Assembly (NCBI RefSeq): GCF_002288925.2
Contig: NW_022097993.1
Span: forward strand, 10,370,811-10,434,810
Direction: 5' to 3'
Source: Delphinapterus leucas
Lineage: Eukaryota > Chordata > Mammalia > Artiodactyla > Monodontidae
Length of the DNA: 64,000 nt
Made by a program: the position numbers and the translations under genes
The notes under the pieces: model-generated
What the model was told of the DNA's origin: nothing
What the model saw: only the letters and a program-made list of their open reading frames with translations
The model's database searches: none
Shown: piece after piece, positions 38,766 to 51,300 of the stretch
Layout of the letters: every line of letters begins with the position of its first letter
Position numbering within the stretch: the stretch's first letter is position 1

Positions 38766-38976
38766 GGGCTTCCCTGGTGGCGCAGTGGTTGAGAGTCCGC
38801 CTGCCGATGCAGGGGGCGCGGGTTCGTGCCCCGGTCCGGGAGGAGCCCACATGCCGCGGGGTGGCTGGGCCCCGTGAGCCATGGCCGCTGAGCCTGCGCG
38901 TCCGGAGCCTGTGCTCCGCAACGGGAGAGGCCACAACAGTGAGAGGCCCGCGTACCGCAAAACAAAAACAAAAGCA
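38766..38976 (+). mobile_element. Short-form (young) CHR-type SINE
   Basis: Full short form with GGTGGCGCAGTGGTTGAGAG, B box GGTTCGTGCCCC and end GAGAGGCCCGCGTACCGC, with an A-rich AACAAAAACAAAAGC tail. A 10-bp duplication (AAAAAGGACA) lies at 38756-38765 and 38977-38986. It is antisense to OGFRL1. Confidence 0.92.
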
Positions 38977-41900
38977 AAAAAGGACAAAGAACAAAACGCT
39001 TGTCAAACCCTTGCTCTGGTTTGTTGCTCTTAACTGTGGTGCCACACGAGGAAGGCGCCATCGCTCTCGCCGGCGTGGGGTAGACAGTCACATCGTTAGA
39101 AACAGCCTAGCGCGGGACCTCCTTTCCGTCTCTGCAGCCACTGCCTCCACTTAACTTCCTGTCAGTAGAACCACGGGCAGAGGAATTAAACCTGGTGGCA
39201 CATCATGTGATTATTTCTCTCAGTCTGTGAAAGGTTTCCATCTACTGTGGAGTAAGCGGAATCCGGGCTGAAAATGCGAGCATGAATGGGATTGCTTCCC
39301 ATTCACACCAGTCCAGATCTCCCTGGCACGGATAACACCGAGCACGTTCCCACCGTAAAGCTTCTGCATCCTCATCTATTCCTCATTCCAGTAAATTCTG
39401 GCACTCCACAAACCTACAGTCAGTTACATCTTTATTTCTATAGTGAGTTTCTAGTGACCGTTTCTAATTTTTTGTTTCGATTGTTATTTTCCTCTTCTCC
39501 ACATGAAACTAAACCCACCAGCACTGAAAAAGGTGTTCATCTGACCAATGACTGCAGACCTTGGACACTTCTTAGGACCAAAGCTTATTACACAACGAAT
39601 CTCTCTAGTTCATGTAACTGTTCCACAAACTCCATTATAATTTAAAAACAAAAATATGATAAACTTTATAGCTTCAACATATTTTTCATATTAAAATAGA
39701 TAAGGTTTCTGATTTGTCTAAAAAAGGTCTCTCAGCATAACAAGTGCGCACTGGTGCCTTTTCCCTTTCACTTCGTCTTTACACTAAATCATTTTATGGA
39801 GAATTTTATATAGAGACCTCTGAAAGAACAACCCCAAATAATTTTGGATGGAAATCAGAAGTTTTGAACTGGCGAGAGGGGTAGGCAGAACTGGTATTTC
39901 AATGTTTCCCGAGACAGAAAGATTCAGCTGTAATTTACATAGCAGGTGTCCAACTGCTCACAATTTCCTAAACAACCGCAAAATGGTGACGAATGAATTA
40001 TAACAGGTATTTTATGAAAATTGATACCCAGTGAAACTGTGCATGAAGTCCAAGGTGGCCCACCTTCCTCAGAAGACAGCGATCACGGGGTCCGACACCC
40101 TCGGCATCCAGGGGAGGCTCCGGAGACCCCTCCTCTACTGGAGAGGATGCAGCCCAGTGTACGTGCCCCTTCACCAAGACGCCCACTCTGGTTCTCAGCC
40201 ACCTCCCCATCTCTGAACTCAACCTCCAGGCAAGAGTTTGGGCCATAAAACGAAGCAGTTAATTGTATCCTCCACGTGAACACTTTAATTCAAGGAAACA
40301 AACATATTAAGAAGTTATTTCCCACAAGTAACTAAAACAATAAACTTCTCAACAGATGAGGGAAAAAGCAGAAGATGACAAAAAACATTCTCTCTAACCT
40401 AGGGAAAAAGCAAGAACAAGTACTGTTTAAATGTTTCTAATAAAACTACAGCATAAAAGTCCAAATTAATTTCAGATTCCTCCAACTATCTACTGGAATT
40501 AAACTTTTAAATCATTTCTCTAGTAGAATGCCATTCTCTACATCCCTCTGTACCTAAAAGCAAAAGTAAAACACAGATTAATATTACTTGTAGTAACTGA
40601 GAGATGTTTACAATGAAAATTACAGGGTGTAGCAAAATTAGGCAGAAGCATAAATAAATGTAACAATGAAGTTAATCTTTCTGCTGTAAGATCTTACTTC
40701 TTTCTCAAATGTAACACATTTTTGAACACTGTGGCTAGTACACTTCCTTTTGAACTGATGTTACTGATACAAATGGAAATGTCTCCAAAATGAAAAAGCA
40801 CGAAAGTAAATTTCATTAAATTAACTGATCTTCACGGTTTGGAATGTTTCTTATGGCAAGATTTTATAATGAAGTAAAAATTTAAACTTCTGAATGAAAA
40901 GCATTCACATTAGTTAAGGCACATCTGGACACCTCCAGGCATTCACATTTATAACTATATTATTCTATTATTAACTTCGGTAATAAGGAATTTCTAAAAC
41001 ATGGTCTGTCCCTAAGCACAGTCTGCTGGGTGGGCTGGAACAGGCAAAGAGGCAGGATGTGCTCACTGTCACCCTAGAGATTACTCAACAGATATGCTCA
41101 TGGAATAAACACTAAAGAATTCTAAATTGAAAGGAGTCAACCCTTTGTACACCCCTAATTTTCCAGATCCTACTGACCCAGGCCATCATTTTCTACAGCT
41201 GCACCTACATTTGAAATGATTCTTGCTTGTCTAACTTCGGCCTACCTTACACTTAATGGATATACCCCAAAGGAAAAAAAAAATTGGAACTTTTTAAGTG
41301 GGAAACAAAATAGAAATCTTCAAAACTACTCCTATAACAAAGAGTCCCCACTCACCCCAAATAAACTTGAGAGACCCACAGATGCAATTACAATCAAGCA
41401 AGATCAAGAACGCCCTTCTTGTCTCAGGTTAGAAAATAAAGCTTTTAGAAGAGCCTCAATTATAGAAAGACAAAGAAACTGGCTTGATTTAGTTACTCAG
41501 TAGATTATACACTCAACCATAACTCTACTATAAACCTGGGAAATTTAACTTTAAACAATTAAACAAATATTCCCTCTCCATCAGTTCAACCAATTTTTGA
41601 CAACTTGATAAGGAAGTTTACTTTCTAAAATGATTTTTTAGAGAGTAACTCAAATGTAATACTGTACTACAATATTTTTCCTTTTTCACCAGAGCATTCC
41701 TTCTGTCAGGTTAAAGTGTAAAAACTAGAAACAAAGTAGGTAATTTTTAAACATAATCTTTATATTTTTAATACTTAGCAAAAAATCTTAGAACTTCTCT
41801 GGTAACTCCAGAGTCATAAGTTTTGTTTTCTCCTTGAAACTGAAAAAGGTTGTTCCTCAAAACTAAAATCCAAAATAAAACTATACCAAATAATTTTTGA

Positions 41901-44396
41901 ACTGAGAACTGTACATGACTTAGAGAAAGCAGACATATTTCCAGTTCTGTCATGATTCTTTTCAGTTTCTTATGAGATTGAGCATGAGGACGTATAATGG
42001 TACAATACTCTTAACGTTATAAACTTTTTCTCTACAGAAATATATCTTTTCATCATATATCACTTTACAGTATTTCAAAATATTTTCACATATATCGTCT
42101 CCTTTGGGATATGAAAGCACAAAATATTAGAAATATACTAGACTAACCAAGCGGTGTAACATCTATTTGCCTGAAATGCAAATTAGTATTTTATCAATAG
42201 CCAATACTTAGTATATTCACAGTCCATGGTACAATGATAAAGTCTATATATTCACAAAAATTCGATAAAGTTTCTAGTCATTTGGCCATGCTCCACTGCG
42301 TTTTTATAACAGCTTCTTAGTTTCTGCAAGCACATGGTAGTTCTTAAAAATACAAAACATCACAGTCAAACCCAGAGGGCTGTTTCATGTCGTAACACAC
42401 ACACCTAAAGACACACCTACAGGTCTTATTGTAAAACTATTGAATGTACAGAGTATTCTTAATAGAAAAAAACTCTAGACGTTCATAATTTTTATCTGCA
42501 AAAGGAATGCCATCCTCTCACTTGTTTCCACTGAAGAATTCTCTCATAAGTTATTTACAGATTAAGCGTAGGAATCATACCGTTTCACGTGAGTCTGCGT
42601 TTCAGAACAACATGGTAGAAAAAGGCCACTGTTTTAAGTGGAAGCCAGGCAGTTTTCCCTTGAGACTAAATATTCTCAAATTAAACAGTACAATCTAATC
42701 AAACCCCTAATTAGGAATACGTTAAAAGTTAAATTATTGAATGAAACATTTTTACTTCTAAGGGTTCTGATATACTCTTAGTTTCTAAGTGATTTAGATG
42801 ATATCCATCTCTTTTAGTATCTGTCCACTTATTAATATTTTAATATCTGGTCACAAAATTTTAACATTATGCACTTAGAAGGTGGTGTGAACATTTTATC
42901 ATGTGCGCAAAATTGGTAAGGTATTTCAAATGAACCATATTCCTACAATTCAGCCCAATGTGACAACCTACTCTCACGCGCTAAGCTGTAGAACTGTTTA
43001 TTGAGCTCGATGGGGCCATTAGAGGGTCCATGTGAAAAAGCAAAGAAATGGAAATGCAACAGCAGAATGGTTTCCCCAAATCCTAATGCTCACTTCACAA
43101 AACAGTAGAAAGCAAAAACTGTCACATTGTGAGAAATGATAGTGAAAAAATATTCTATATTTATTGGAATACAATATATAACATGAGCGTTCCTAACATT
43201 CATATAAAATAAGTCAGATTTGAGCAACCATGCTGTTTCATGTAAACTTCAAGGCAATGTAACCCTTCTAAAGCATACTACTTGTGTGTCTATTTTCTAG
43301 AAACCCTCTGCTAAAAGTCCTCTGGTCAATAAAAATAACAGAAGATGACATAATGTGATTTAAAAATAGGACATAGTAAAAATTCTCTGAGGGTTAAAGT
43401 GACTAGAACTTCCCTTAAGGGCCTAAGAAACACACAAAAGCCAATTCCTTTCTAAATGAAATGAAGTGAAAAAAAATTTTTTCTGTGAATTGCTTTCACT
43501 ATATCTGTACGTATGCTCTGAAGTTCTCACCACAGTGTTTGACTGTTTTCGAATGTCTAATAATCAGTAATAACAGTATAAGCAAGAAAGTTATTTGCTC
43601 TTACCCAATATTAACACATTCAGTGCTTACTAAAACTGAATATACGGGATGTCCAGTCTGTTCTCAATTTCGAGCTTTGACAACTTAGAGAGGCAACAGA
43701 TTATATTTTTTCTAAAGATATACTGTGGACTAAGCCACACTAATGTCATAGTCTACATAACGCTGAGATATTCATGGTTTTAGGGACCACTGCCTTGTTG
43801 CCAGTGCCAGACGCGTGCCTTTTGAAAACGAATAATTTCCTTCCTTAATTTTTTAATTCTTTAGTCATTTGCATTCAGAAACAAGCACCAAATCTGTACA
43901 GAACAGCCACAGAAGGCAAAATTCTCTTCTTGGACTTTTGCATCAAAGCTTGTTTTTAAGCACTTAACACAGAAAACCATTTTTATTATTTTAAACAAAT
44001 TCTTGAAATAATACAGCCGACAGTTCCCTCTACGCCACGTAAATGTCACTGTAGTAGATCATCCGAACGTACACTAGAAATGCACGTGCCCGCCGACACA
44101 GGTGGCCAACGAGGGAGAGAATGGAGAGGGGAAGAGGAAAAACAGCAGGACCGACAAACGGGGAGGGGCAAGTATATCTCCCCAAGAACATCCATCCCAC
44201 TTACCAGAAACTAAAGATAAGCATGCTGAGGTGCTGTAATGAAAAAACTCCCAATTTCTTCCGAATACATCTGAGAAGACCAAATTCTTTCTCACAGCTT
44301 AAAAACAAAGGAATCCAGAAAACGGGCAAAGGGGTGGCAACCTAACGAAATTATCCACTTGATTTTCTTCATGTAGAGAGGAGTCTCTCCAAAGAA

Positions 44397-44402
44397 TTTA
44401 TT
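44397..44402 (-). terminator. Candidate proximal polyadenylation signal
   Basis: AATAAA on the minus strand about 280 nt after the OGFRL1 stop codon. It would give a short UTR isoform. Use is unproven. Confidence 0.25.
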
Positions 44403-44682
44403 TGCTGTATCGAAGACTACATGGTTATTTCCAGATACACTGAAAATAATTTAAAATTGTTGTGTACTGGATTCGAAAACTCACGTCCCCGAAGTGTTAC
44501 AGAATGCATTCGTGAATTGGGTCCTGTCTTCAGACTTCTGGTTAGATATTAAATTCACTGTCATCCAAAATCAAAACCAAGTGACAACTAAATGCTTACA
44601 ACAGAGATCACCAACAGCCGGCTACCCTCCGAAACGTGGCCTCTGTTCCTCACCCACACGGGTCTGTGGGCTTCCTGATAAT

Positions 44683-45349
44683 TCACTGAAAGAGTGCGTC
44701 ATCGTGGGAACCTGTCTCTCCGGGACTTTCACAGTCCTTGTTACGGTTTTCACGCTCTTCATCTTTTTCAGAGGGAGACGCACTCTCCTTTTTCTCCAGC
44801 GCATGCGCAATTGTCTCTTCTGGTTGAGGACTGGAATTGTCGGCATCACCCTCTCTCTCTGGGTCTCCTGACCTGGCAGCTTCGCTGCCGGCCTCTGAGC
44901 TGGGCCAGTCTGTCTCCTCCTCCGGCTCCCTAGGTGTCACTTTTTTGTCTTCGGCAGCTTTGCTATTTACACGCCCAGCTGCGGAGGGATTTTTGGAGTC
45001 CTTGGGTTTTTTGTGCATAGACGTCTGGCTGTGATGCCCCGAGGTGGGCGGGGCGGGGGTCTTCGGGGCTTTGCTGCCCTCGGGCTGTTCCCTCCTGGGT
45101 GGTCCCCAGATAAAATTCTCCGAGGGCGTGTAGTGTTTCTGGGCGAACCGCAGGAGTCTTCTCCTTTCCCTTCTGTCTCTAATTGTGTACACGAAATACT
45201 CCAGTGCGCTCTGTTTAATATTGGGGATGGTATTTTCCACAAGAGCCTCATGAAGAATAAATTTTACAAGAGGAGATTTAAAACTTTCATATCCAAGCTC
45301 GCCGAGGCTTTTCAGAATACGAGTGATCCTTAAATAGTTGTGCTGAGAC
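44683..45349 (-). CDS. OGFRL1: OGFRL1 terminal coding exon 7 (residues 230-451 and stop)
   Basis: The acceptor follows a pyrimidine-rich run (CCTCTTCCAG, AG at 45351-45350). The exon completes the OGFr domain (SQHNYLRITRILKSLGELGY and on to FILHEALVENTIPN), then gives the basic cluster RDRRERRRLLRFAQK at 287-301. A hydrophilic tail rich in Glu, Ser, Pro and Lys follows to residue 451, ending GSHDDALFQ. No tandem repeats of the OGFR type are present. The valine at residue 267 is GTG, so an ORF that appears to start there is just part of this exon. The stop is followed directly by the 3' untranslated region. Confidence 0.96.
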
Positions 45350-48300
45350 CTGGAAGAGGATTGAATACAACGAAGGGGGAAAATTAGGTGGCGGAAAGCA
45401 GGGGCATAAAAACCACTGGGAAACTATTTCTGATGGAAGAGTAAGCTGGGAAAACATGCCTTGTAATGACTTGGCTAAAAGTCATAGTAGACACCGCTAA
45501 GAAGAATAAAACAAGATGTGAAACCCCTGTACCTCAGTGTAACGCCAATCTATGTAAAACTCCAATGCATAAAATAAATTCTCCTTTTTCCTTTAGTTCT
45601 TTGTACTTGAAAAACATTTAGATTTTCAATGTATTCCCATGGATGTCGAATTGCTGTTTGTTTGTCAAATACACTGAGGATGACTATCTACTACACAAAT
45701 GTATCATACCTGTCACAGGTAAACAGTGCCGAGCATTGGTTACCAGCCGAATGTACGACTTACAGGGTCAGCGGGCCAGCAGAACCCACCATATCAACCA
45801 ACTCAGAAGGAAAGCAGCAGAAACCATTCTACCTCGCTGGAACAATTCTGACAAAGGAGGCAGAAGTGACTTATTTAGCAGAGCAAAGAGTATAGGCTTT
45901 GGAGTCAGAACCGAATTCACACCCTAGCTGTGCCACCAACAGCTACATGAAATCACGGCACCTCTAAGGCTCAAGTACCCTCATCTTTAACGTGGGGGAA
46001 AGGGCCCACACCTCACTGCACTTGTAAGCATCAAATTAGCTGACATATATGCAGAGCATGTGGAACTCAATAAATTTCAGACACTATTTAACATCAATAT
46101 AATTATTGGTATTGGTATTATTCAGATTTGGTACTAAGGACTACCTTATGTGTACCTATCCCACCTTAATCGCCTCATTCTCTTCCGTCTGTGGCCTCTC
46201 TCTCACCTCCTCTTTCCCTATCACAGAATTTAAAATTTTACTTTTAATGGCATGGACTGCAAAGACTCCTCTTTCCCCAGATTGCACTAACATCTTTCTT
46301 TTCTTGTCCCAAAACTAAAGCCATTAGCAGATGAAAACTTTCCAAACCTATTTTGTCACGATTCATAATCTTGCCCCCCTACCTCACTCAGCCCAAGAGT
46401 TGCTTTATTACAAATACCTGGCTGCATCCTAAGGGAACCTTCAGGTCCATGTATTAATCATGTATGTCATCACCAGCCCGGGTTAGTTACTCACCCAATA
46501 TTGCACCACTTATTCCCCACTTCCCCAAACCTGTCTATACCTCAGACACTGAACTTTAGACAAGCATCGCATACACCTGCCTTGGCTTCCACAAGTGCTT
46601 GGTATTCGCTTAGGAATAACCAGCAACTTATCTGGGAAGCATGGAAGAGGATACTGAATTATTTGAGGGATGGAAGGGCGTGGCTCCATGGCCTTATATT
46701 TTAAGAAGAGAGTTAGTTTGGACAAAACTAAACCCTTAATGATGTGGGCTCACCAGACGCTAGAAATGACAAGTCCAGCAGTTTTCATTATCTCCAGCCT
46801 CCTGGATGTTTACCAAAATAGTGTTCTCTTACTATTCGACTCTTTGAAGGCCAAAGGGTACAATGTAGCACAGATACATTTCGGTCTTATGAATCTGTAT
46901 TTTTTAATAGTTAGGAAGTACCAGTCTTTTGAGACAATACAAATTTGAGTGAAGTTAAGACAGTGTCTTTATCAGCAAGGCTGATCCAATGTAGAGTTTG
47001 CATACTCTAAAAACTTGGTGGTAAAAATCCCGACATCTGCTTCATAAGTCTATGAGAAAGAGAGATACGGAAAAGCGGAAGAATGTTTTCCTTTAAAAAT
47101 CCCAAAGAAAAAAAAATAAAATAAAATAAATAAACATCCCAAAGAGTTACACGACACAACAAAATTTACTATATTTGCAAGCAGCTCAGTTTCACATATC
47201 CAGTCCGGGATGAATGACCAAGATAAAATTTCTGTGCACACTTAATCTGTATCAACACGTTCTCCAATTAAAAAGGTTACATAACAGTAGAAAAGGACAA
47301 ACACTGGGGTTGAAGAGAATGGAGATCAGGATTATAGAACAAAATTATACAAGAAAGAAATCGGGTGTTGCAGTACGATTTGAAATAAATGTCACAAAGA
47401 AATACAAAAAAAAAAAACACCCCACACTCCTAGAGTCGTGAGTAGACTTTGGGGTCGCGTAGCAGATCAAAGAGAGAAGCTGGGCTTCCAGACAGCGGTA
47501 AGGGTAGTAAGAAGGACTGAAGCTGTCAGGAAGAGCAGGTTAGCGAGGAAAGGACACACAAAAGCCAAGAACCAGGAAGACAGAAAGTAAAAGTGAGAGG
47601 GGATTCCAGGGTCTAAAATACAGCTCCGTAATCCAAGGTGATTACAAATAAAATTGGAAATCCATCTTCGTGGTTGGTCTATATGTCTGCACTCTCGTGT
47701 TTGAACATGTTTTACCTCTTTTAGTCATGGTCACTTGTTCACTAAACTTTATTTCACTTGATTTTCATCCAATAGTTTTTATCCGCTAGGCTACGATAAA
47801 TGTATTGAGTTCCCTGCTTACTGTGAAAAACTCAAGATGTCATACAGCTTAAAACACAAGTAAAAGCTGTAAGCAATACCCACGGAAAGGAAAAATGATG
47901 GTGGAAAGGGAGCAGCATGGGGCAGTAGGGGTCAGGTTCCCCTCCCCACACCAAGCTAGGACATCCCTCAACGACAGCCTTCAGAAGGGCGGCTTCCAGC
48001 TACTAATCGGAGGATCTGACAATAAAACCCCAAGGAGGATTTAGGCAGGCAAACCTGTTTTGTTCCTCATTATTCATTCAACAAACATTTACTAAGTATG
48101 ATTGCTATTCCGACCAAAACAAAACCAGGTGGAAATTCTCTAAAACGATAGTCGTGGGTACATGGAAGATGAGATGCTACCAGATCCTCTTCAAAGGCTG
48201 CCTTCTGCCATCCTTCATGTCAACAGGCTACTTGCACACAGCTTTCTGTGACAGTCTGACATAAGTGCTTAGAAACTCTGTCCAGAGATAGCTACCTGCA

Positions 48301-51300
48301 TTGCCTAGGCAGAGGCATATATACTTCTGCTATAAGTGCTCTGCAGAAGTCAAAGTGGACTTGAGTTATGAGTTAACGGGTCTTCTCGTCAAGATCGTAA
48401 TGCTTTATGCCCATATCCTGCGTGTTTTAGTGCAAGCTACCATTTTAACAGCGTTGATTATAACTAATAAGGTAAATGGAAGGCTTAAACGTTAATATTG
48501 TACCATACTCATTTTCCACCAGCAAGATAAGAGTTCCAGGAAAGCACAAAAAATTTAGTTAAGCAAAAATGCAAGAAATTCTGTTTGGGGCAAAGAAAAA
48601 TTTCTTAGGTTAGTTTGAATTTTTTTTTTCTCTTAGTACTTGCCCAGTTCAGCTAATTACAATGTGCTAAAAATGTTTAAAGTTGGTTTTATAGTCCAGT
48701 GCTCATAAGTCACCCTATAATTAAAAAGAAAAAAAAAGCCAGTTTGCATGCAAAGAAAATAATAATTAAAAAAAAAACCAACTTTGGGCATATGTGTTAA
48801 TGAAAGTTATAAATATCCAAGCAAAAGAACATAGCAGGGCTTCCCTGGTGGCGCAGTGGTTGGGAGTCCGCCTGCCGATGCAGGGGACACGGGTTCGTGC
48901 CCCGGTCCGGGGGGATCCCACATGCCGCGGAGTGGCTGGGCCGGTGAGCCATGGCCGCTGAGCCTGCGCGTCCGGAGCCTGTGCTCCACAACGGGAGAGG
49001 CCACAACAGTGAGAGGCCCACGTACCGCAAAAAAAAAAAAAAAAAAAAATATATATATAGCAAATCAATTCCAAATAAACTGGTAAAATTTTCTTCCAGG
49101 TGTTTGGCTTTATTAACCAAAAATGGGCTTCCGGTTTTGACCTAAATGGCGAAGATTCTAATTTTCCCTCTTTCTTAGTAAAATGTATGAGTACCTGTCA
49201 GTCTTATGAAATGATTTTTATATGTCATAGGCTTAATTCATGGATTTAATCTAAGAAAGCACTGTGCCTGAGAAGCGTGCTGAGCTAGCAGAATCTCACA
49301 ACCTAGGGGATGGGTCTGGAAAAGTGTACACAAACAACAACCGCAAAGGTCAAGCAACGTGGTGTAAAGAGGGGGCGAGGCCACACTTGGCTGGGGGCAG
49401 CAGAGATGCTTCAGGAAGAAACAGCTCTGAAACCGAGCAGCCGCGTTTCTACCTGGAATGTCATTCTTTTTTGGCTGCTACTTTGTTTTGCTTTAGAATA
49501 CAGAACAGGAATAAAGTGCATTTCAGACGAGCTTTTGAATTCAAATTCCTGAGCCCATCTGTTGCTTGTTCTATGAGCCACAGAGAATTCCAACCCGGGG
49601 AAAACACCATGCCAGCCGGGGCTGCACTGCGGGGCTTTACTTACTCGTTCAGGTGCTGAAACCTTTCCTGCCAGTTAACAGCCCGAGCAACATTTCCAGT
49701 TTTATCTATCAGTTTTATTCCAAAAAATTCCAACATCATTTTATAAGCCAAGAGGAATCTTCTAATTGCCTCTTTTGTTTTCTTGAATTCCTAATGAAAA
49801 AAGAAAAGCCAGCTGGGTGACTCGGACTTACCAGGGCCATCAAATGGCAATATAATTTGGCTAATTCACACCAAATGAAATGAGCTGGCCTTACCTCAAT
49901 TTCATACGTAGTTAGTTCTTTAGCGTAAAAGTTCAAGCCTTGTTCTCTCAGGGGGAAAAGCCTACGTTTTAGAAAAATAATATTTTTATATTAATGTTGC
50001 CTGGGAGACACACATGATGAAACAGGTGCGAGACAGAGCACACGACTGACCATTGGATGTAGGTGTGGCTGTATTCCAGCTTCTCGTAATCTCCTTTCCA
50101 CTTACTGAGAACTTCTTCAATGTAAACACCTAAAGAGGAAAGATTTAGAACACGAACCAGACGTGTAAAACATTGTTGGAGGCATTTTAAGACTGAATCG
50201 CTTGAGAGTTGATGTAATTTATATAATAAACTAGAATAACATTTTATGTGACCTTAGCTAAAACTTCAGACCTCCACCAGTCTTACAAGATTTTCAAATA
50301 ACTTTTGTGATAAAGATTACAAAAAATTAATGCATTGCTTTAAGTTATCGCTCTAAATTACCACCTCAAACATAAATTCACTGTTAGAAACATAAAAATA
50401 ATTGAGTTAAATACTGTCATTATCTCTATGTTCAATGTTTTTAATATTTTGAAGGCATTCCTTTGGGGAAAATCTTTTAAATTCACATCAGAGTCAAATT
50501 AGCTACCTATCGTTGCATTTCTTCAAAAGGTTTTCTTACTCCACGTCCTAAAAAACTAACTAATTTAATTAATACTATTTCAATTAGTAAATAAAGCAGT
50601 GCCTTTCTACCGTTAGTCAATACAACAGGGCATTTTTATCTAGAGGGCTCCTTCCAAAACAGGGCAGACTTCTGGGACACCAGAAATCAACTAAAGATAA
50701 GGGGATCTGGCCATTGCAGCAATGTTCTTACATCCTAATTTCCAACTGGTGCGTCTGCCAGTGCACAAATATAGGGAATTCCTTAGATATTCTTCAGCCA
50801 GTTAGTTCATCAAAGAATGCAAGGTCCTGCCACTCGGAGAGCTTTGCAATCCATGACCCTCGTTCCCTGACTCACGCTGCTGGGGATTTGGCTGGGTTTC
50901 CACTGAGAGTAAAGGGCAGCCGCCAGGGCCATCTGGTCATCTCACAGAGATAAGGGCTCTACGGACGGGGAGCAGCCAGCTTTCTGGTTTGACCTGGATA
51001 AAATGAGGGCGCCCACCACGAACCACGGCCTGGTGCCTGGGTGAATCATGCGTATTACCACGGAGACTGCACCCTCCCACTAAAGGTTTAGGAAAGATCC
51101 TGGGAGGGCAACTGTAGAGTGTGGAGGAGGGCCAGTATATCTGACAGAGTTGCGTGGAGATCTACAGTGTGTGCAGTTCCCTCCCTGGGATGTTGGAACG
51201 CTGAACTGGGGCTGCTCTAGCTCCCTGACCTTGAATCTGAAAATCGACAGGAAAGATTATTCTAATAGAAAAAAAAACCACCTTTCAATTATGTTCCAAA

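Larger units (their letters stand above)
38060..44682 (-). other. OGFRL1: OGFRL1 3' untranslated region and downstream flank (end uncertain)
   Basis: Sequence after the stop codon is AT-rich with no coding potential. From about 39.0 to 44.68 kb it has no SINE, L1, MIR or L2 copy that I can recognise, unlike every other part of the window. That is what a long constrained 3' UTR would look like. Minus-strand AATAAA signals occur at 44402-44397, 43987-43982, 43165-43160, 43002-42997, 39436-39431 and 38083-38078. The short end could be at about 44.38 kb and a distal end as far as about 38.06 kb. If the distal site is used, the SINE at 38766-38976 would lie in the UTR. Confidence 0.45.
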
